Assembly: GCA_934654815.1 (NCBI GenBank)
Contig: CAKUGU010000015.1
Location: forward strand, 1-47,024
DNA from: an uncultured Ellagibacter sp.
GTDB taxonomy: Bacteria > Actinomycetota > Coriobacteriia > Coriobacteriales > Eggerthellaceae
DNA length: 47,024 nucleotides
Direction: 5' to 3'
Part shown: piece after piece, positions 15,666 through 26,499 of the stretch
Layout of the letters: each line of letters begins with the position of its first letter
How positions within the stretch are numbered: position 1 is the stretch's first letter
Program-made: the position numbers and the translations under genes
The notes under the pieces: model-generated
Seen by the model: the letters and a program-made list of their open reading frames with translations, nothing else
What the model was told of the DNA's origin: nothing
Database searches by the model: none

Positions 15666-16853
15666 TTAGTTGGTCGATCGGGAAGAGCTGGTCGAACCCG
15701 AATTTGTGCTTTTCGTGCTTGAAGATGAGCTCGAAGAATTACTCGAAGAGCTCGTCGAGGACGTCGTCTGGGAGGAATTCGAGGAACTTGCCGAAGACGA
15801 TACGCCGTGCTCCTGCTGCCACTTCGAGAGGATCGAGGCGAAGTCGACCGTGTAGGCGTACATGCCGTTGCTGTTCTCGGTGAGGTCTACCTTCTCGCCG
15901 TCGAGCGTGCATTCGACGGCGCTCGACGCGTCGGATATGAACTTCAGCTTCGAGGTGACGTCGAAGGACTTCTCAGAGGGACCGGTGACGGTCTGCGCGA
16001 TGGTCGCCGTGGACGAGTCGCCTTCGTACACCTCGATGTAGACGCTGCCTCCCGAGGCAACCTTGTAGGTGAACGTCGCCTTGGTGGGCGCGACCGCGCT
16101 GCTTGCGGACTGCTTGGATGAGTCGTCCTCGCTTGACGCGGAGTCCTCGGATGCGGACTCGGACGAGTCGGCCTGCTTGTTCGAGGTATCGGAAAGCCCC
16201 GTGATGGGCACCGTCGGCGTCTCGGCTGCGGGCTGGGAGCTCTTGTTGCCGAAGACGAGCGCGAGCACGATGATGAGGACGATCACCACGGCGGCCGCGA
16301 TGACGACGATCGGCAGCTTCGATTTCGGCTGCGAAACGTTCTGGGGCGGCGCGCAGAGGTTGGTGTACTGGTGCGACCCGGGCGCTATGGTGTGGCGCGA
16401 CGGGTGGACCCGGTCGGCGTTTCGGTCCTCGACGAGCGAGCGCCCGAGCGGCGTGCGGCGCGAGGCCGGGCCGTCGTTCCCGCGCGTGCGCGAGGAGCGG
16501 GAGCCGCGTCCTTCGCGCGACGATTCCCGTGAGGTGCGCGAGGCGCCTTGCGAGCGCTGCCTTGTGGTGCGCATGCTGTTCGCGTCCGAGCGCATGCGGC
16601 CCGTCTCGTAGGCGCTCACCTCGTCGAGGTACATGCGCGTGATCTCGCTCGGGTTGAGATCGACGAGTCGTGCGTAGGCGTTCACCATGTTGCGGGTGTA
16701 CCCGCGCGGCGGCATGCGGGAGAAGTCGTTCTCCTCGATCGCGTGCAGGATGTCGGCGCGAATGCGCAGCTGGCGCGCTGCGACGGACACGCTGATTCCC
16801 TTGCGTTCACGCGCGTCGCGCAAAAGCGCGCCAAACGTCATATTGCCAGCCAC
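15666..16853 (-). CDS. RodZ-like membrane protein with N-terminal helix-turn-helix
   Basis: A 395-residue protein with an N-terminal cytoplasmic HTH_25 domain (about 5-75, FGALLRDARERKGISVSVAA), as in RodZ/YmfM proteins that link MreB to the cell wall. A basic Ser/Arg-rich linker (about 90-150) follows, then one membrane helix (about 180-205, LPIVVIAAAVVIVLIIVLAL). The extracellular part has an acidic Ser-rich spacer, a DUF4115-like beta domain (about 258-342) and a 50-residue tail of almost only Ser, Thr and Asn. The start is GTG at 16853 with GGAGGAG just upstream inside the ftsK end; an ATG four codons later is possible. Its position between ftsK and pgsA matches B. subtilis ymfM. Confidence 0.88.
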   Translation of the reverse strand: MAGNMTFGALLRDARERKGISVSVAARQLRIRADILHAIEENDFSRMPPRGYTRNMVNAYARLVDLNPSEITRMYLDEVSAYETGRMRSDANSMRTTRQRSQGASRTSRESSREGRGSRSSRTRGNDGPASRRTPLGRSLVEDRNADRVHPSRHTIAPGSHQYTNLCAPPQNVSQPKSKLPIVVIAAAVVIVLIIVLALVFGNKSSQPAAETPTVPITGLSDTSNKQADSSESASEDSASSEDDSSKQSASSAVAPTKATFTYKVASGGSVYIEVYEGDSSTATIAQTVTGPSEKSFDVTSKLKFISDASSAVECTLDGEKVDLTENSNGMYAYTVDFASILSKWQQEHGVSSSASSSNSSQTTSSTSSSSNSSSSSSSTKSTNSGSTSSSRSTN

Positions 16854-16855
16854 TT

Positions 16856-19489
16856 CTACTCCTCCGCGCCGCCGGATGCGGCGTCTTTTGCTTCGAATGC
16901 CTTCAGTGTCTCAAGTTCCATCTCGTCGACGAGGACCTCGCGGGGCTTGCTTCCGTTCGGCGGCCCGACGACGCCCTTTTCCTCCAGCTGGTCCATTATA
17001 CGACCGGCGCGCGAGTAACCGACGCTCAGGCGCCTTTGGATGTTCGAGGTCGAGCCGAGCCCGCTCGACACGACGATCTCGGCCGCCTCCCACACGAGCG
17101 GGTCGTCCGAGGTGACGCTGCCGCCCGACCCGTCGGGGGAAAGGTTGCCCGGCGACATGAGGTTGGTCTTCAGGATCTCCGAATGGTACTCGGGCGTTCC
17201 CTGCTCCTTGAGCGCGTCGACCACGGCGTTGATCTCGTCTTCGGACACGTAACAGCCCTGGATGCGCAGGGGTTTCGCGTACTCGGGCTTGCTGAAGAGC
17301 ATGTCGCCCAAGCCGATGAGGTTCTCGGCGCCCGGCGTGTCGAGAACGACGCGCGAGTCGATGCCCGACGCCACGTTGAACGCGATGCGGTTCGTGATGT
17401 TCGCCTTGATGAGGCCCGTCACGACGTTGGTGGACGGGCGCTGCGTTGCGACGATGAGGTGGATGCCGGCCGCACGCGCGAGCTGCGCGATGCGGCTGAT
17501 GGAGAACTCGACCTCTTTGCCGACGTTCATCATGAGGTCGGCAAGCTCGTCGATGATGATGACGATGTAGGGCAGCTGCTCGGCAAGTTCCTGCGGGACG
17601 GGCTCGGCATCCTCGCCCTCGCCCGCTTTCTCGAGCGCGGCGTGGACCTTCGCGTTGTACTGCCCGATGTTGCGCGCGCCGACCTTCGAGAAGACTTTCA
17701 GGCGGCGTTCCATCTCGGCGACGCCCCACGAAAGTGCGCTCGCCGCCTCCTTCGCCTCGGTGACGACGGGGACGTAGAGGTGCGGGATGCCGTTGTAGGG
17801 CGTGAACTCGACGCGCTTCGGGTCGATCATGATGAAGCGCACTTCCGCTGGCGTGGCGCGCATGAGGATCGACATGATCATCGCGTTGATGGACACCGAT
17901 TTGCCCGAGCCGGTCGTGCCGCCGATGAGGAGGTGGGGCATCTTCGCGAGGTCGGTGACGATCTTCGTGCCCTCGACGTCTTTGCCGATGGCCATGAGGA
18001 GCGGGCCGCCCTCGGCCCCTTCGAGCACGTCGCCGAGATACACCGTCTGGCGCGTCTTGTTCGGGACCTCGATGCCGACGTAGTTCGTGCCGGGGATGGG
18101 CGCGAAGATGCGCACGCCGGGGGCGGCGAGCGCGAGCGCGATGTCGTCGGAAAGCGCGGTGACGCGGCTCACGCGCACGCCGGCGGGCAGGTCGACCTTG
18201 AACAGCGTGACGGTGGGGCCCGCCACCCAGCCGACGACCTCCGCCATGATGTTGAAGTCCTCGAGCGTTTCCTGCAGGCGGTCGGCGGTTTCGCGCAGCT
18301 CGGCTTCGGAGGCTTTGTCCTTCTCCGGGTCGTTCGTGCGCGAGAGCAGGTCCATCGACGGCAGCTCGAAGCCCTCCATGGGGTCGGGCGCGCTCACGGG
18401 CGCCTTCGGGCGCTTGGGGCGCGAGGAGGTGACGGCGGGCGCTTTGGCCTCGGCCTCTTCGTGAGCCTTCTTTCCGAGCTTGCGGGTGAGCTGGGACGAT
18501 TCGCCCTTTATGGCCTCCACGCGGTGATCGAGTGCGCGCGTGGGCGCGCCCTTCGCCTTCTGGGCTTCCGCTTCGGAGGCGGCTTGCGCCTGGGCTTCGG
18601 CGCGCGCGGCCTTGCGTGCGGCACGTCCGAGCGTGCGGGTCTTCGCCGAGGAAAGGCCGCCTGAAACGTCCGCCTTCACGGCGTCGGGGCTCGCAAGGGG
18701 ATGCGCGGGCAGCACCTGGGTTTCCGCCGCCGCATCGACTGCCTCTCCCCCGCTCGGCGCGCCCGAAGACGACGCCTTGGCGCGGCGGATGCGGCCGAAG
18801 GGAGCGGATGCGCCGGTGGGCGTGTCTCCCCTCTCTTCGGCCGCCTGACGGATGCGATCGATGAGCTTGGAGATCGAGAGCCCGATGACGCAGACGCCGG
18901 CGATGCCCGCACCCGCCATGATGACGAGTGAGATGACCTGGCCGAAAAGCGTGAAGCCGAGCCACGCGATGCCGGCGCCGATGTAGCCGCCGCGGCTTGC
19001 GAGCTCGGTTTCCTTGAAGAGCGTTTGCGCGGGGTCGGCTCCCTCGGCGATGGGGGTCGAAAGCGAGAGGATGGAGAGCAGTGCGACGAACACGATGGCG
19101 AGCCCGACGGCGACGCGCGTGGGAACGCGCTCGGCCTTGAAGCGGATGAGGAATGTGATGCCTATCGCGAGCAGGAAGAACGGCAGGATGTACGCGCCGA
19201 TGCCGAGGGTGAGGTGAAGCGCCGTCGACACGAAGGACGTGACGATGGCGTCGGAGTGCATAACGGCGGCGATAAAGAGAATGACGGCGCAGACGGCGAA
19301 CGCGATGCCGATGATGTCGCGGCGCGCGTAGTCGTCGATGAGCTTGGACGCGTTCTCGCGCTCGGCCTTGGCTTTCTCGGCGCGGGCGTTTCGCCCTTTG
19401 CGCGTGCCCGGCTTTCCCGCGGCGTCCTCGGCGCGGCCCTTCTGGGCACGGCTTTTGGAAGTCGAAGAGGAAGATGAGGACCGGGGCAC
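16856..19489 (-). CDS. ftsK: DNA translocase FtsK/SpoIIIE
   Basis: Septum-bound ATP-driven DNA pump that clears chromosomes from the closing division site. The 877-residue protein has a basic N-terminus, membrane helices between about 57 and 210, and a long Ala/Lys/Glu linker (220-370). The motor domain has Walker A GGTTGSGKS (523-531) and Walker B IIIDELADLMM, and a C-terminal winged-helix gamma domain (about 805-865, SNIQRRLSVGYSRAGRIMDQLE) reads orienting sequences. The start is GTG at 19489-19487 with AAGGAG upstream. It precedes rodZ-like by 2 nt. The length is typical of actinobacterial and Firmicutes members. Confidence 0.97.
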   Translation of the reverse strand: MPRSSSSSSTSKSRAQKGRAEDAAGKPGTRKGRNARAEKAKAERENASKLIDDYARRDIIGIAFAVCAVILFIAAVMHSDAIVTSFVSTALHLTLGIGAYILPFFLLAIGITFLIRFKAERVPTRVAVGLAIVFVALLSILSLSTPIAEGADPAQTLFKETELASRGGYIGAGIAWLGFTLFGQVISLVIMAGAGIAGVCVIGLSISKLIDRIRQAAEERGDTPTGASAPFGRIRRAKASSSGAPSGGEAVDAAAETQVLPAHPLASPDAVKADVSGGLSSAKTRTLGRAARKAARAEAQAQAASEAEAQKAKGAPTRALDHRVEAIKGESSQLTRKLGKKAHEEAEAKAPAVTSSRPKRPKAPVSAPDPMEGFELPSMDLLSRTNDPEKDKASEAELRETADRLQETLEDFNIMAEVVGWVAGPTVTLFKVDLPAGVRVSRVTALSDDIALALAAPGVRIFAPIPGTNYVGIEVPNKTRQTVYLGDVLEGAEGGPLLMAIGKDVEGTKIVTDLAKMPHLLIGGTTGSGKSVSINAMIMSILMRATPAEVRFIMIDPKRVEFTPYNGIPHLYVPVVTEAKEAASALSWGVAEMERRLKVFSKVGARNIGQYNAKVHAALEKAGEGEDAEPVPQELAEQLPYIVIIIDELADLMMNVGKEVEFSISRIAQLARAAGIHLIVATQRPSTNVVTGLIKANITNRIAFNVASGIDSRVVLDTPGAENLIGLGDMLFSKPEYAKPLRIQGCYVSEDEINAVVDALKEQGTPEYHSEILKTNLMSPGNLSPDGSGGSVTSDDPLVWEAAEIVVSSGLGSTSNIQRRLSVGYSRAGRIMDQLEEKGVVGPPNGSKPREVLVDEMELETLKAFEAKDAASGGAEE

Positions 19490-19531
19490 TGTTTCTCCTT
19501 ACTGCTGCGGTTACGTGGTTGCGTCTGGGAG

Positions 19532-19584
19532 CGAAGCCCGCACTTCCCCCCGCCTGCTTGGGCAAGGGGAAGGCGCGGGCTTCG
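19532..19584. terminator. Stem-loop between rnj and ftsK
   Basis: A 10-bp outer stem (CGAAGCCCGC / GCGGGCTTCG) with an inner CTTCCCC/GGGGAAG stem. It begins 11 nt after the rnj stop on the minus strand. There is no U-tract on either side. It probably defines the rnj transcript 3' end. Confidence 0.55.
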
Positions 19585-19595
19585 GATGTGGTTGG

Positions 19596-21458
19596 TTAGA
19601 CGTCGAGGAGGTTCACGATGACCATCGGACGCTGCTTCGTGCGTTCCCACAGAAGGGACAGAAGCGCGTCGCGCGCGATCTTCTTCGCTTCCTTGACGGT
19701 GGCGTTCTTGCCGAGCGCCTTGCGCAGCGCGCTCTTGACCGAGGACTCGGCGTCGCGCGCGAGGTAGCCGTCGTCGCCGCCGGTGATGCCGCGCATCTCG
19801 ACCTGGACGTCGCTCACGATTTCGTGGCGCTTGAACGACACGGCCGCCGCGATGCAGGCGAAACCCTGTTCGCCGAGGGCGCAGCGCTCGTCAAGGATGT
19901 CCTGGGAGGTGTCGCCGACCGACAGGCCGTCGACGTAGACGATGCCGCTCTGCACGACTTCGCCGCGGTGGACGCCCTTGGGCGTGAGCTCGAGCGATTC
20001 GCCGTTCTCGCAGATGAAGATGTTGTCGCGCGGCACGCCCGTGGCCTCCGCGAGCTTCGCGTGGGCGCGCAGGTGCGTCGACTCGCCGTGGACCGGCATG
20101 AAGGCCTTGGGCTGCACGATCGAAAGCACGATCTTGAGCTCCTCGGCGCCCGCATGTCCCGAAACGTGGACACGTGCGCGGCTCTTGTCGTACACGTCTG
20201 CGCCGATCTTCGCGAGCGAGTTGATGACGCGGGTCACGGCCTTCTCGTTGCCGGGGACGGGCGTCGCCGAGATGATGACGGTGTCGCCTTCCTCGATGTC
20301 GATGGTCTTGTGCTCGCCGTTCGCGATGCGGGCAAGCGCCGAAAGCGGCTCGCCCTGGCTGCCGGTGCACATGATGACGACCTTGTCGGCGGGGATGCCC
20401 TTGAGGTCGTAGGCGTCGATGAGGTCCTCGTCGGGGATGGAGAGGTAGCCGAGCTTGCGCGCGATGTCGGTGTTCTGCACCATGGAGCGGCCCGTGACGA
20501 CGACCTTGCGCCCGTTGGCGCGCGCGGCGTCGCAGATCTGCTGCATGCGGTGGATGTGGCTCGCGAATGACGCGATGATGACGCGCTGCTTCGCCTGGGC
20601 GATGATGCGGTTCAGGGTTTTGCCGACTTCCGCCTCGCTCGGCGTGAAGGTCTCCTTCGTCGCGTTCGTCGAGTCGCTCATCATGAGGTCGACGCCGATC
20701 TCATGGTAGCGCGCGAGCGCGCCGAAATCGGTGTGCACGCCGTCGATCGGCGTTTGGTCGAGCTTGAAGTCGCCGGTGTGCAGGACGTTTCCCGCCGGCG
20801 TCTGGATGAACACGCCGACCGCTCCGGGGATGGAGTGGTTCACGGCGAAGAACTCGGTTTCGAAGCAGCCCATCTTCACGCGCTGGCCGGGCTTGATCTC
20901 GACGAGCTTCGCGTTCTTGATGCGGTGCTCGGCGAGCTTGCCCTCGATGAGGCCGAGCGTGAGCTTGGTTGCATAGATAGGCACCTGCTGGTCGAGGTCC
21001 TTGAGCAGGTAGGGCAGCGTGCCCGTGTGGTCCTCGTGCCCGTGCGTGATGACGATGCCGCGCAGCTTGTCGGCGTTTTCGAGCACGTAGGTGTAGTCGG
21101 GAAGGATGAGATCGACGCCCGGATGGTTGTCGTCGGGGAACATGAGGCCCGCGTCGTCGACGATCATGTCGCCGTTGCATTCGAACACGGTCATGTTCTT
21201 GCCGATCGCGTCGAGGCCGCCGAGCGGGATGACCTTGAGCGTGGCCTTCGGGTCCTTCTTCCCGTTCGAGCCGGAGCGGCGCGAGGAGCGGTGATCGGGC
21301 TTCTTGTGGCCCTCTCCCTGCTTGCCCGACCCGTCGCGGGTGAGCTGAGGACGCTTCTTCTCAAGCTTCACGTGCTTGTAGGAACGCGTCTTCTTCCCTT
21401 TTTCGGGCGTTTGGGGGTTCTTCTCCTCCCCGGTACCCGAAGATGCGTTTTTATCCAT
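19596..21458 (-). CDS. rnj: Ribonuclease J
   Basis: Metallo-beta-lactamase/beta-CASP ribonuclease with 5'-exonuclease and endonuclease activity in mRNA decay and rRNA maturation. With the ATG at 21458 (AAGGAA upstream) it has 620 residues, against about 555 for the family, because of a 70-residue Lys/Arg/Gly-rich N-terminal extension before KVIPLGGLDAIGKN. The zinc motif HGHEDHTG is at 139-146, and the later PVHGE and SGHAG motifs of beta-CASP nucleases are present. The frame stays open upstream into dapA, but that part resembles nothing. Such basic extensions are known in actinobacterial RNase J. Confidence 0.95.
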   Translation of the reverse strand: MDKNASSGTGEEKNPQTPEKGKKTRSYKHVKLEKKRPQLTRDGSGKQGEGHKKPDHRSSRRSGSNGKKDPKATLKVIPLGGLDAIGKNMTVFECNGDMIVDDAGLMFPDDNHPGVDLILPDYTYVLENADKLRGIVITHGHEDHTGTLPYLLKDLDQQVPIYATKLTLGLIEGKLAEHRIKNAKLVEIKPGQRVKMGCFETEFFAVNHSIPGAVGVFIQTPAGNVLHTGDFKLDQTPIDGVHTDFGALARYHEIGVDLMMSDSTNATKETFTPSEAEVGKTLNRIIAQAKQRVIIASFASHIHRMQQICDAARANGRKVVVTGRSMVQNTDIARKLGYLSIPDEDLIDAYDLKGIPADKVVIMCTGSQGEPLSALARIANGEHKTIDIEEGDTVIISATPVPGNEKAVTRVINSLAKIGADVYDKSRARVHVSGHAGAEELKIVLSIVQPKAFMPVHGESTHLRAHAKLAEATGVPRDNIFICENGESLELTPKGVHRGEVVQSGIVYVDGLSVGDTSQDILDERCALGEQGFACIAAAVSFKRHEIVSDVQVEMRGITGGDDGYLARDAESSVKSALRKALGKNATVKEAKKIARDALLSLLWERTKQRPMVIVNLLDV

Positions 21459-21478
21459 ATGTTTCCTTACCTTGTATA

Positions 21479-21520
21479 CGCGAACGCCCGCAGGGAGCGC
21501 TTCACCTGCGGGCGTTCGCG
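21479..21520. terminator. Stem-loop between dapA and rnj
   Basis: A perfect 15-bp GC-rich stem (21479-21493 with 21506-21520, core GAACGCCCGCAG) and a 12-nt loop, starting 13 nt after the dapA stop on the minus strand. What follows is TATACAAGG, with no U-tract. It is symmetrical enough to act in both directions. Confidence 0.6.
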
Positions 21521-21532
21521 CTTGACTTGCGT

Positions 21533-22429
21533 TTAGAGCACGCCGACTTCGCGCATGATCTGCGCCAGGCGCTCGGACTGAGCCGGCGTCGCGTCGACGA
21601 GCGGCAGGCGCACGCCGCCGACGGGGAACCCGGAAAGCTTCAGGGCTTCCTTGACGAGGATGGGGTTCGCGGTTTCGAACAGGCCGTTCATGAGCGGGAG
21701 CAGCGCTTCGTGCTTCTGCCAGGCCTCGTCCCACTTCCCTTCTGCGCACAGCGTGACGAGCTCTTTCATGCGGCCGGGGGCCACGTTGCCCGTCGTGGAG
21801 ATGACGCCCGCGCCGCCGAGACGCATGATGTCGTAGGTGGCGGAGTCGTCGCCGGAGTAGACGCAGAAGCCCTCGGGTGCGGATGCGGCGATCGTGGCGA
21901 TCTGATCCATCTTGCCGGAGGCTTCCTTGACCGCGACCACGTTCCCGCAATCGTGAGCGAGGCGCAACGTCGTTTCGGGGAGCATGTTCACGACGCAGCG
22001 GCCGGGGATGTTGTAGAGGATGATCGGCAGCTCGACGGCGTCCGCGATCGTCTTGAAATGGCGGTACATGCCCTCTTGCGGCGGCTTGTTGTAGTACGGG
22101 ACCACGCACATGAAGCCGTCGACGCCGAGCTTGGCGACATCGCCCGCGAAGTCGACCGTGTCGGCGGTGCAGTTGTCGCCGACGTTGGCGATGACGGGCA
22201 CGCGGCCCGCGACCGCTTCGACGACGGCGCGGAACAGCTCGATCTTCTGCGGGTAGAACACCGTCGGGCTCTCACCGGTGGTGCCGTTGATGATGAGCGC
22301 GTCGTTGCCGCCTTTGACGAGGCGGTCGGCGAGCGCCTGCGCGCGGTCGAGGTCGAGCTCGAGGTTCTCGTCGAAGGGGGTTACCATTGCCGTGATGAGA
22401 CGGCCGAAACGAGGTTCAGCGTTCGACAT
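21533..22429 (-). CDS. dapA: 4-hydroxy-tetrahydrodipicolinate synthase
   Basis: Condenses pyruvate with aspartate semialdehyde, the first committed step of diaminopimelate/lysine synthesis. I start at the ATG at 22429 (298 residues) because AAAGGAG stands at the right distance; an ATG six codons upstream lacks one. The Schiff-base lysine is Lys168 (VAVKEASG), the catalytic triad includes Thr50-Thr51 (INGTTGES) and Tyr139 (LYNIPGR), and the pyruvate-binding Arg143 is present. The length is normal. It follows dapB (next step) after a stem-loop. Confidence 0.97.
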   Translation of the reverse strand: MSNAEPRFGRLITAMVTPFDENLELDLDRAQALADRLVKGGNDALIINGTTGESPTVFYPQKIELFRAVVEAVAGRVPVIANVGDNCTADTVDFAGDVAKLGVDGFMCVVPYYNKPPQEGMYRHFKTIADAVELPIILYNIPGRCVVNMLPETTLRLAHDCGNVVAVKEASGKMDQIATIAASAPEGFCVYSGDDSATYDIMRLGGAGVISTTGNVAPGRMKELVTLCAEGKWDEAWQKHEALLPLMNGLFETANPILVKEALKLSGFPVGGVRLPLVDATPAQSERLAQIMREVGVL

Positions 22430-22453
22430 GCGAGTCTCCTTTATCATGCGTGA

Positions 22454-22479
22454 ACCCCCTGACGTCGCCGCCAGGGGGT
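22454..22479. terminator. Stem-loop between dapB and dapA
   Basis: An 11-bp stem with one G-U pair, closed on the minus strand by a GCGA (GNRA-type) tetraloop: ACCCCCTGGCG / CGTCAGGGGGT. It lies midway between the dapB stop and the dapA start. There is no U-tract, so it may be a partial terminator or a decay barrier in a dapB-dapA transcript. Confidence 0.5.
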
Positions 22480-22529
22480 CGGATGCTGGTTTACAACTTA
22501 TTGATTATGCCAAAAACGCGAGGACATGC

Positions 22530-23306
22530 CTACGCCTCGTGCATGAAGTTCTCCAAACCTACAATGAGGCCCTCGCGCGCGCCGACGCTCCTGATTCCGA
22601 GGAGGACGCCCGGCATGTAGGAGGTGCGGTCCCACGAGTCGTGACGAATCGTGAGGGTCTGGCCCATCGACCCGAAGACGACTTCCTGGCTCGCGACGAA
22701 GCCCATCGAGCGGACCGAGTGCACGGGAACGCCCGAGATGAGCGCGCCGCGCGCGCCCTCGGCGCCTTCGATCTCGGTTTCCTTGCCCGGGGCCTCGCTT
22801 GCGCGACCGCCGCGCGCCTCCGAGATGATCTGCGCGGTGCGCACCGCCGTGCCCGACGGCGCGTCCTTCTTGTTGCAGTGGTGCATCTCGATGACCTCGG
22901 CTTCGGGGAAGTACGGGGCCGCCGCGCGGGCGAACTCCATCATGAGCACCGCACCCGTCGTGAAGTTCGGCGCGTAGAACAGGCACGTGCCTTCGGGCGC
23001 GAGTGCCGCGAGCTCCTCGAGCTTCTCGTTGGAAAGGCCCGTCGTGCCCACGACGCAGTCGATGCCCGCCGGAAGCGCGGCGCGCAGGTTGTCCTCGATC
23101 ACCGAAGGCTGGGTGAAGTCGACGATTACGTCGAACCCGCCGGCCTGCACCGCTTCCTCGACGCTTCGGTAAACGGGGTACGTCGCGTTCTCGTCGCCGA
23201 ACGGGTCGATGCCGCAGGCGACTTCCATGTCGTCTGCGGCGGTGACGGCGTCGACGACGGCGGAGCCCATGCGCCCCGCGCACCCAGAAACAGCTACTTT
23301 GATCAT
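22530..23306 (-). CDS. dapB: 4-hydroxy-tetrahydrodipicolinate reductase
   Basis: Reduces the DapA product with NAD(P)H. The 258-residue protein has the Rossmann motif SGCAGRMGSAV (8-18) and the signature EMHHCNKKDAPSGT with catalytic His and Lys. The ATG at 23306 has GGAGACGG upstream. It lies 27 nt after pnp, so it is probably co-transcribed with it. dapA follows after an 82-nt gap containing a stem-loop. Confidence 0.97.
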   Translation of the reverse strand: MIKVAVSGCAGRMGSAVVDAVTAADDMEVACGIDPFGDENATYPVYRSVEEAVQAGGFDVIVDFTQPSVIEDNLRAALPAGIDCVVGTTGLSNEKLEELAALAPEGTCLFYAPNFTTGAVLMMEFARAAAPYFPEAEVIEMHHCNKKDAPSGTAVRTAQIISEARGGRASEAPGKETEIEGAEGARGALISGVPVHSVRSMGFVASQEVVFGSMGQTLTIRHDSWDRTSYMPGVLLGIRSVGAREGLIVGLENFMHEA

Positions 23307-23333
23307 TTCCGTCTCCGATCGACCGAGTCTTTT

Positions 23334-25571
<2,238 letters not shown>

Positions 25572-25701
25572 TGAATTCTTTCTTTCTCTTAGCCTCGCGC
25601 GCCCTATTGCGCTCGAGCTTCTTCGGATGCGGGGTACTCACGTTCCCCCGTTCCCGCGAGCGAACCTGCCGAATGCTGGTCCGACCGCCTTGTATAGCAC
25701 G

Positions 25702-25723
25702 GGACCCGCGCCATGGCGGGTCC
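25702..25723. terminator. Stem-loop in the rpsO-pnp gap
   Basis: GGACCCG / CGGGTCC, 7 bp plus a closing C-G pair around CATG, 12 nt after the rpsO stop on the minus strand. The minus-strand flank has no U-tract. rpsO-pnp gaps in other bacteria hold partial terminators or RNase III sites, and this may be the equivalent. Confidence 0.45.
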
Positions 25724-25734
25724 TCGTTTCAAGC

Positions 25735-26022
25735 TTAGATGTTGTCGCGGATGCCGAGCTTCTTGATGAGCGCGCGGTACTCTTCGATGTCGCGCTCCTT
25801 GATGTGCTTGAGAAGGCCACGACGCTTACCGATGAGCTTCATGAGGCCGCGGCGCGTGTGGTTGTCCTTCTTGTGGCTCTTCAGGTGCTCGGTCAGGTTG
25901 CGGATGCGCTCCGAGAGGATCGCGATCTGAACCTCGGCGCTGCCGGAGTCGGATTCGGACTTGCCGTACTCCTTGATGAGTTCGGCGGTCTTTTCCTTGG
26001 TGATGCTGAGCTTGCTTGCCAT
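25735..26022 (-). CDS. rpsO: 30S ribosomal protein S15 (uS15)
   Basis: Primary 16S rRNA-binding protein of the 30S platform. The 95-residue form starting MASKLS at 26022 has near-normal length (about 89) and the diagnostic [28 protein letters not shown] and RRGLLKLI-type segments. AAGGTGG precedes the ATG. The frame is open 51 codons further upstream, but that part is the leader. A promoter stands about 110 nt upstream. Confidence 0.98.
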   Translation of the reverse strand: MASKLSITKEKTAELIKEYGKSESDSGSAEVQIAILSERIRNLTEHLKSHKKDNHTRRGLMKLIGKRRGLLKHIKERDIEEYRALIKKLGIRDNI

Positions 26023-26124
26023 GTTTCCACCTTTCAGGTATCTAAGCTTTTCGTTCGCTCCGAGTACGCAAACGGGTGGCGCATGCGAACTAGGATGGAA
26101 CCGCTGCCCTATTGCAGCCTGTCT

Positions 26125-26153
26125 ATTATAAAGGTGCGCCGTCCCGCGCACAA
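26125..26153 (-). promoter_or_regulatory. rpsO promoter
   Basis: On the minus strand TTGTGC (26153-26148), a 17-bp spacer and a perfect TATAAT (26130-26125). The predicted leader of about 95 nt includes GTTCGC and GCGAAC, which can pair across about 25 nt. It could host S15 feedback control, but I do not recognise a known S15 leader class. Confidence 0.75.
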
Positions 26154-26196
26154 GAACCGGCGCGCTCTTGCGCATCGGTTCTGCATAACTTGCCCG

Positions 26197-26445
26197 TTAT
26201 TCGGTGGCTTTTGCCTCGCGAAGGGCACAGCAAAGCTGGTCGGCGCACGACGTGGAACGGTTGCCGCAGGTGTTGCCGTCGAGGATGGCGCAGACGTCGT
26301 CGACCTTCTTGCCCTCGACGAGCTTGGAGATGGCCTTCAGGTTGCCGTTGCAGCCGCCGACGAAATCGACGTGCTTGATGACGTCGCCCTCGACGTCGAC
26401 GTTGATGGCGCGGGCGCAGACGCCGCGGGTTCGGTAGGTGAGCAT
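26197..26445 (-). CDS. TSCPD domain protein (TIGR03905 type)
   Basis: An 82-residue protein of the uncharacterised TIGR03905/TSCPD family, related to the C-terminal module of B12-dependent ribonucleotide reductases. Six cysteines are visible (Cys10, the GGCNGN Cys, DDVCAIL, NTCGNR, TSCADQL and a following CC pair), including the family motif in which TSCAD stands for TSCPD. The ATG has AGAGGAAA upstream. It lies between recO and rpsO in a run of minus-strand genes. The function is unknown; the cysteines could bind a metal or act in redox transfer. Confidence 0.85.
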   Translation of the reverse strand: MLTYRTRGVCARAINVDVEGDVIKHVDFVGGCNGNLKAISKLVEGKKVDDVCAILDGNTCGNRSTSCADQLCCALREAKATE

Positions 26446-26499
26446 GGTTTCCTCTTTCTCGTCTTGGATGGGGCGCGCTTCGGGCGTCGCCCCGGTATG

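Noticed and set aside
16911..19565. An 884-codon open frame on the same strand as ftsK
   Set aside because: It is an Arg/His-rich translation of ftsK in another frame, without any recognisable motif; FtsK motifs are complete in the true frame.
21459..22109. Upstream in-frame extension of RNase J into dapA
   Set aside because: The extension is Arg/His-rich shadow sequence of dapA; the ATG at 21458 has a Shine-Dalgarno and leads into the basic extension and catalytic core.
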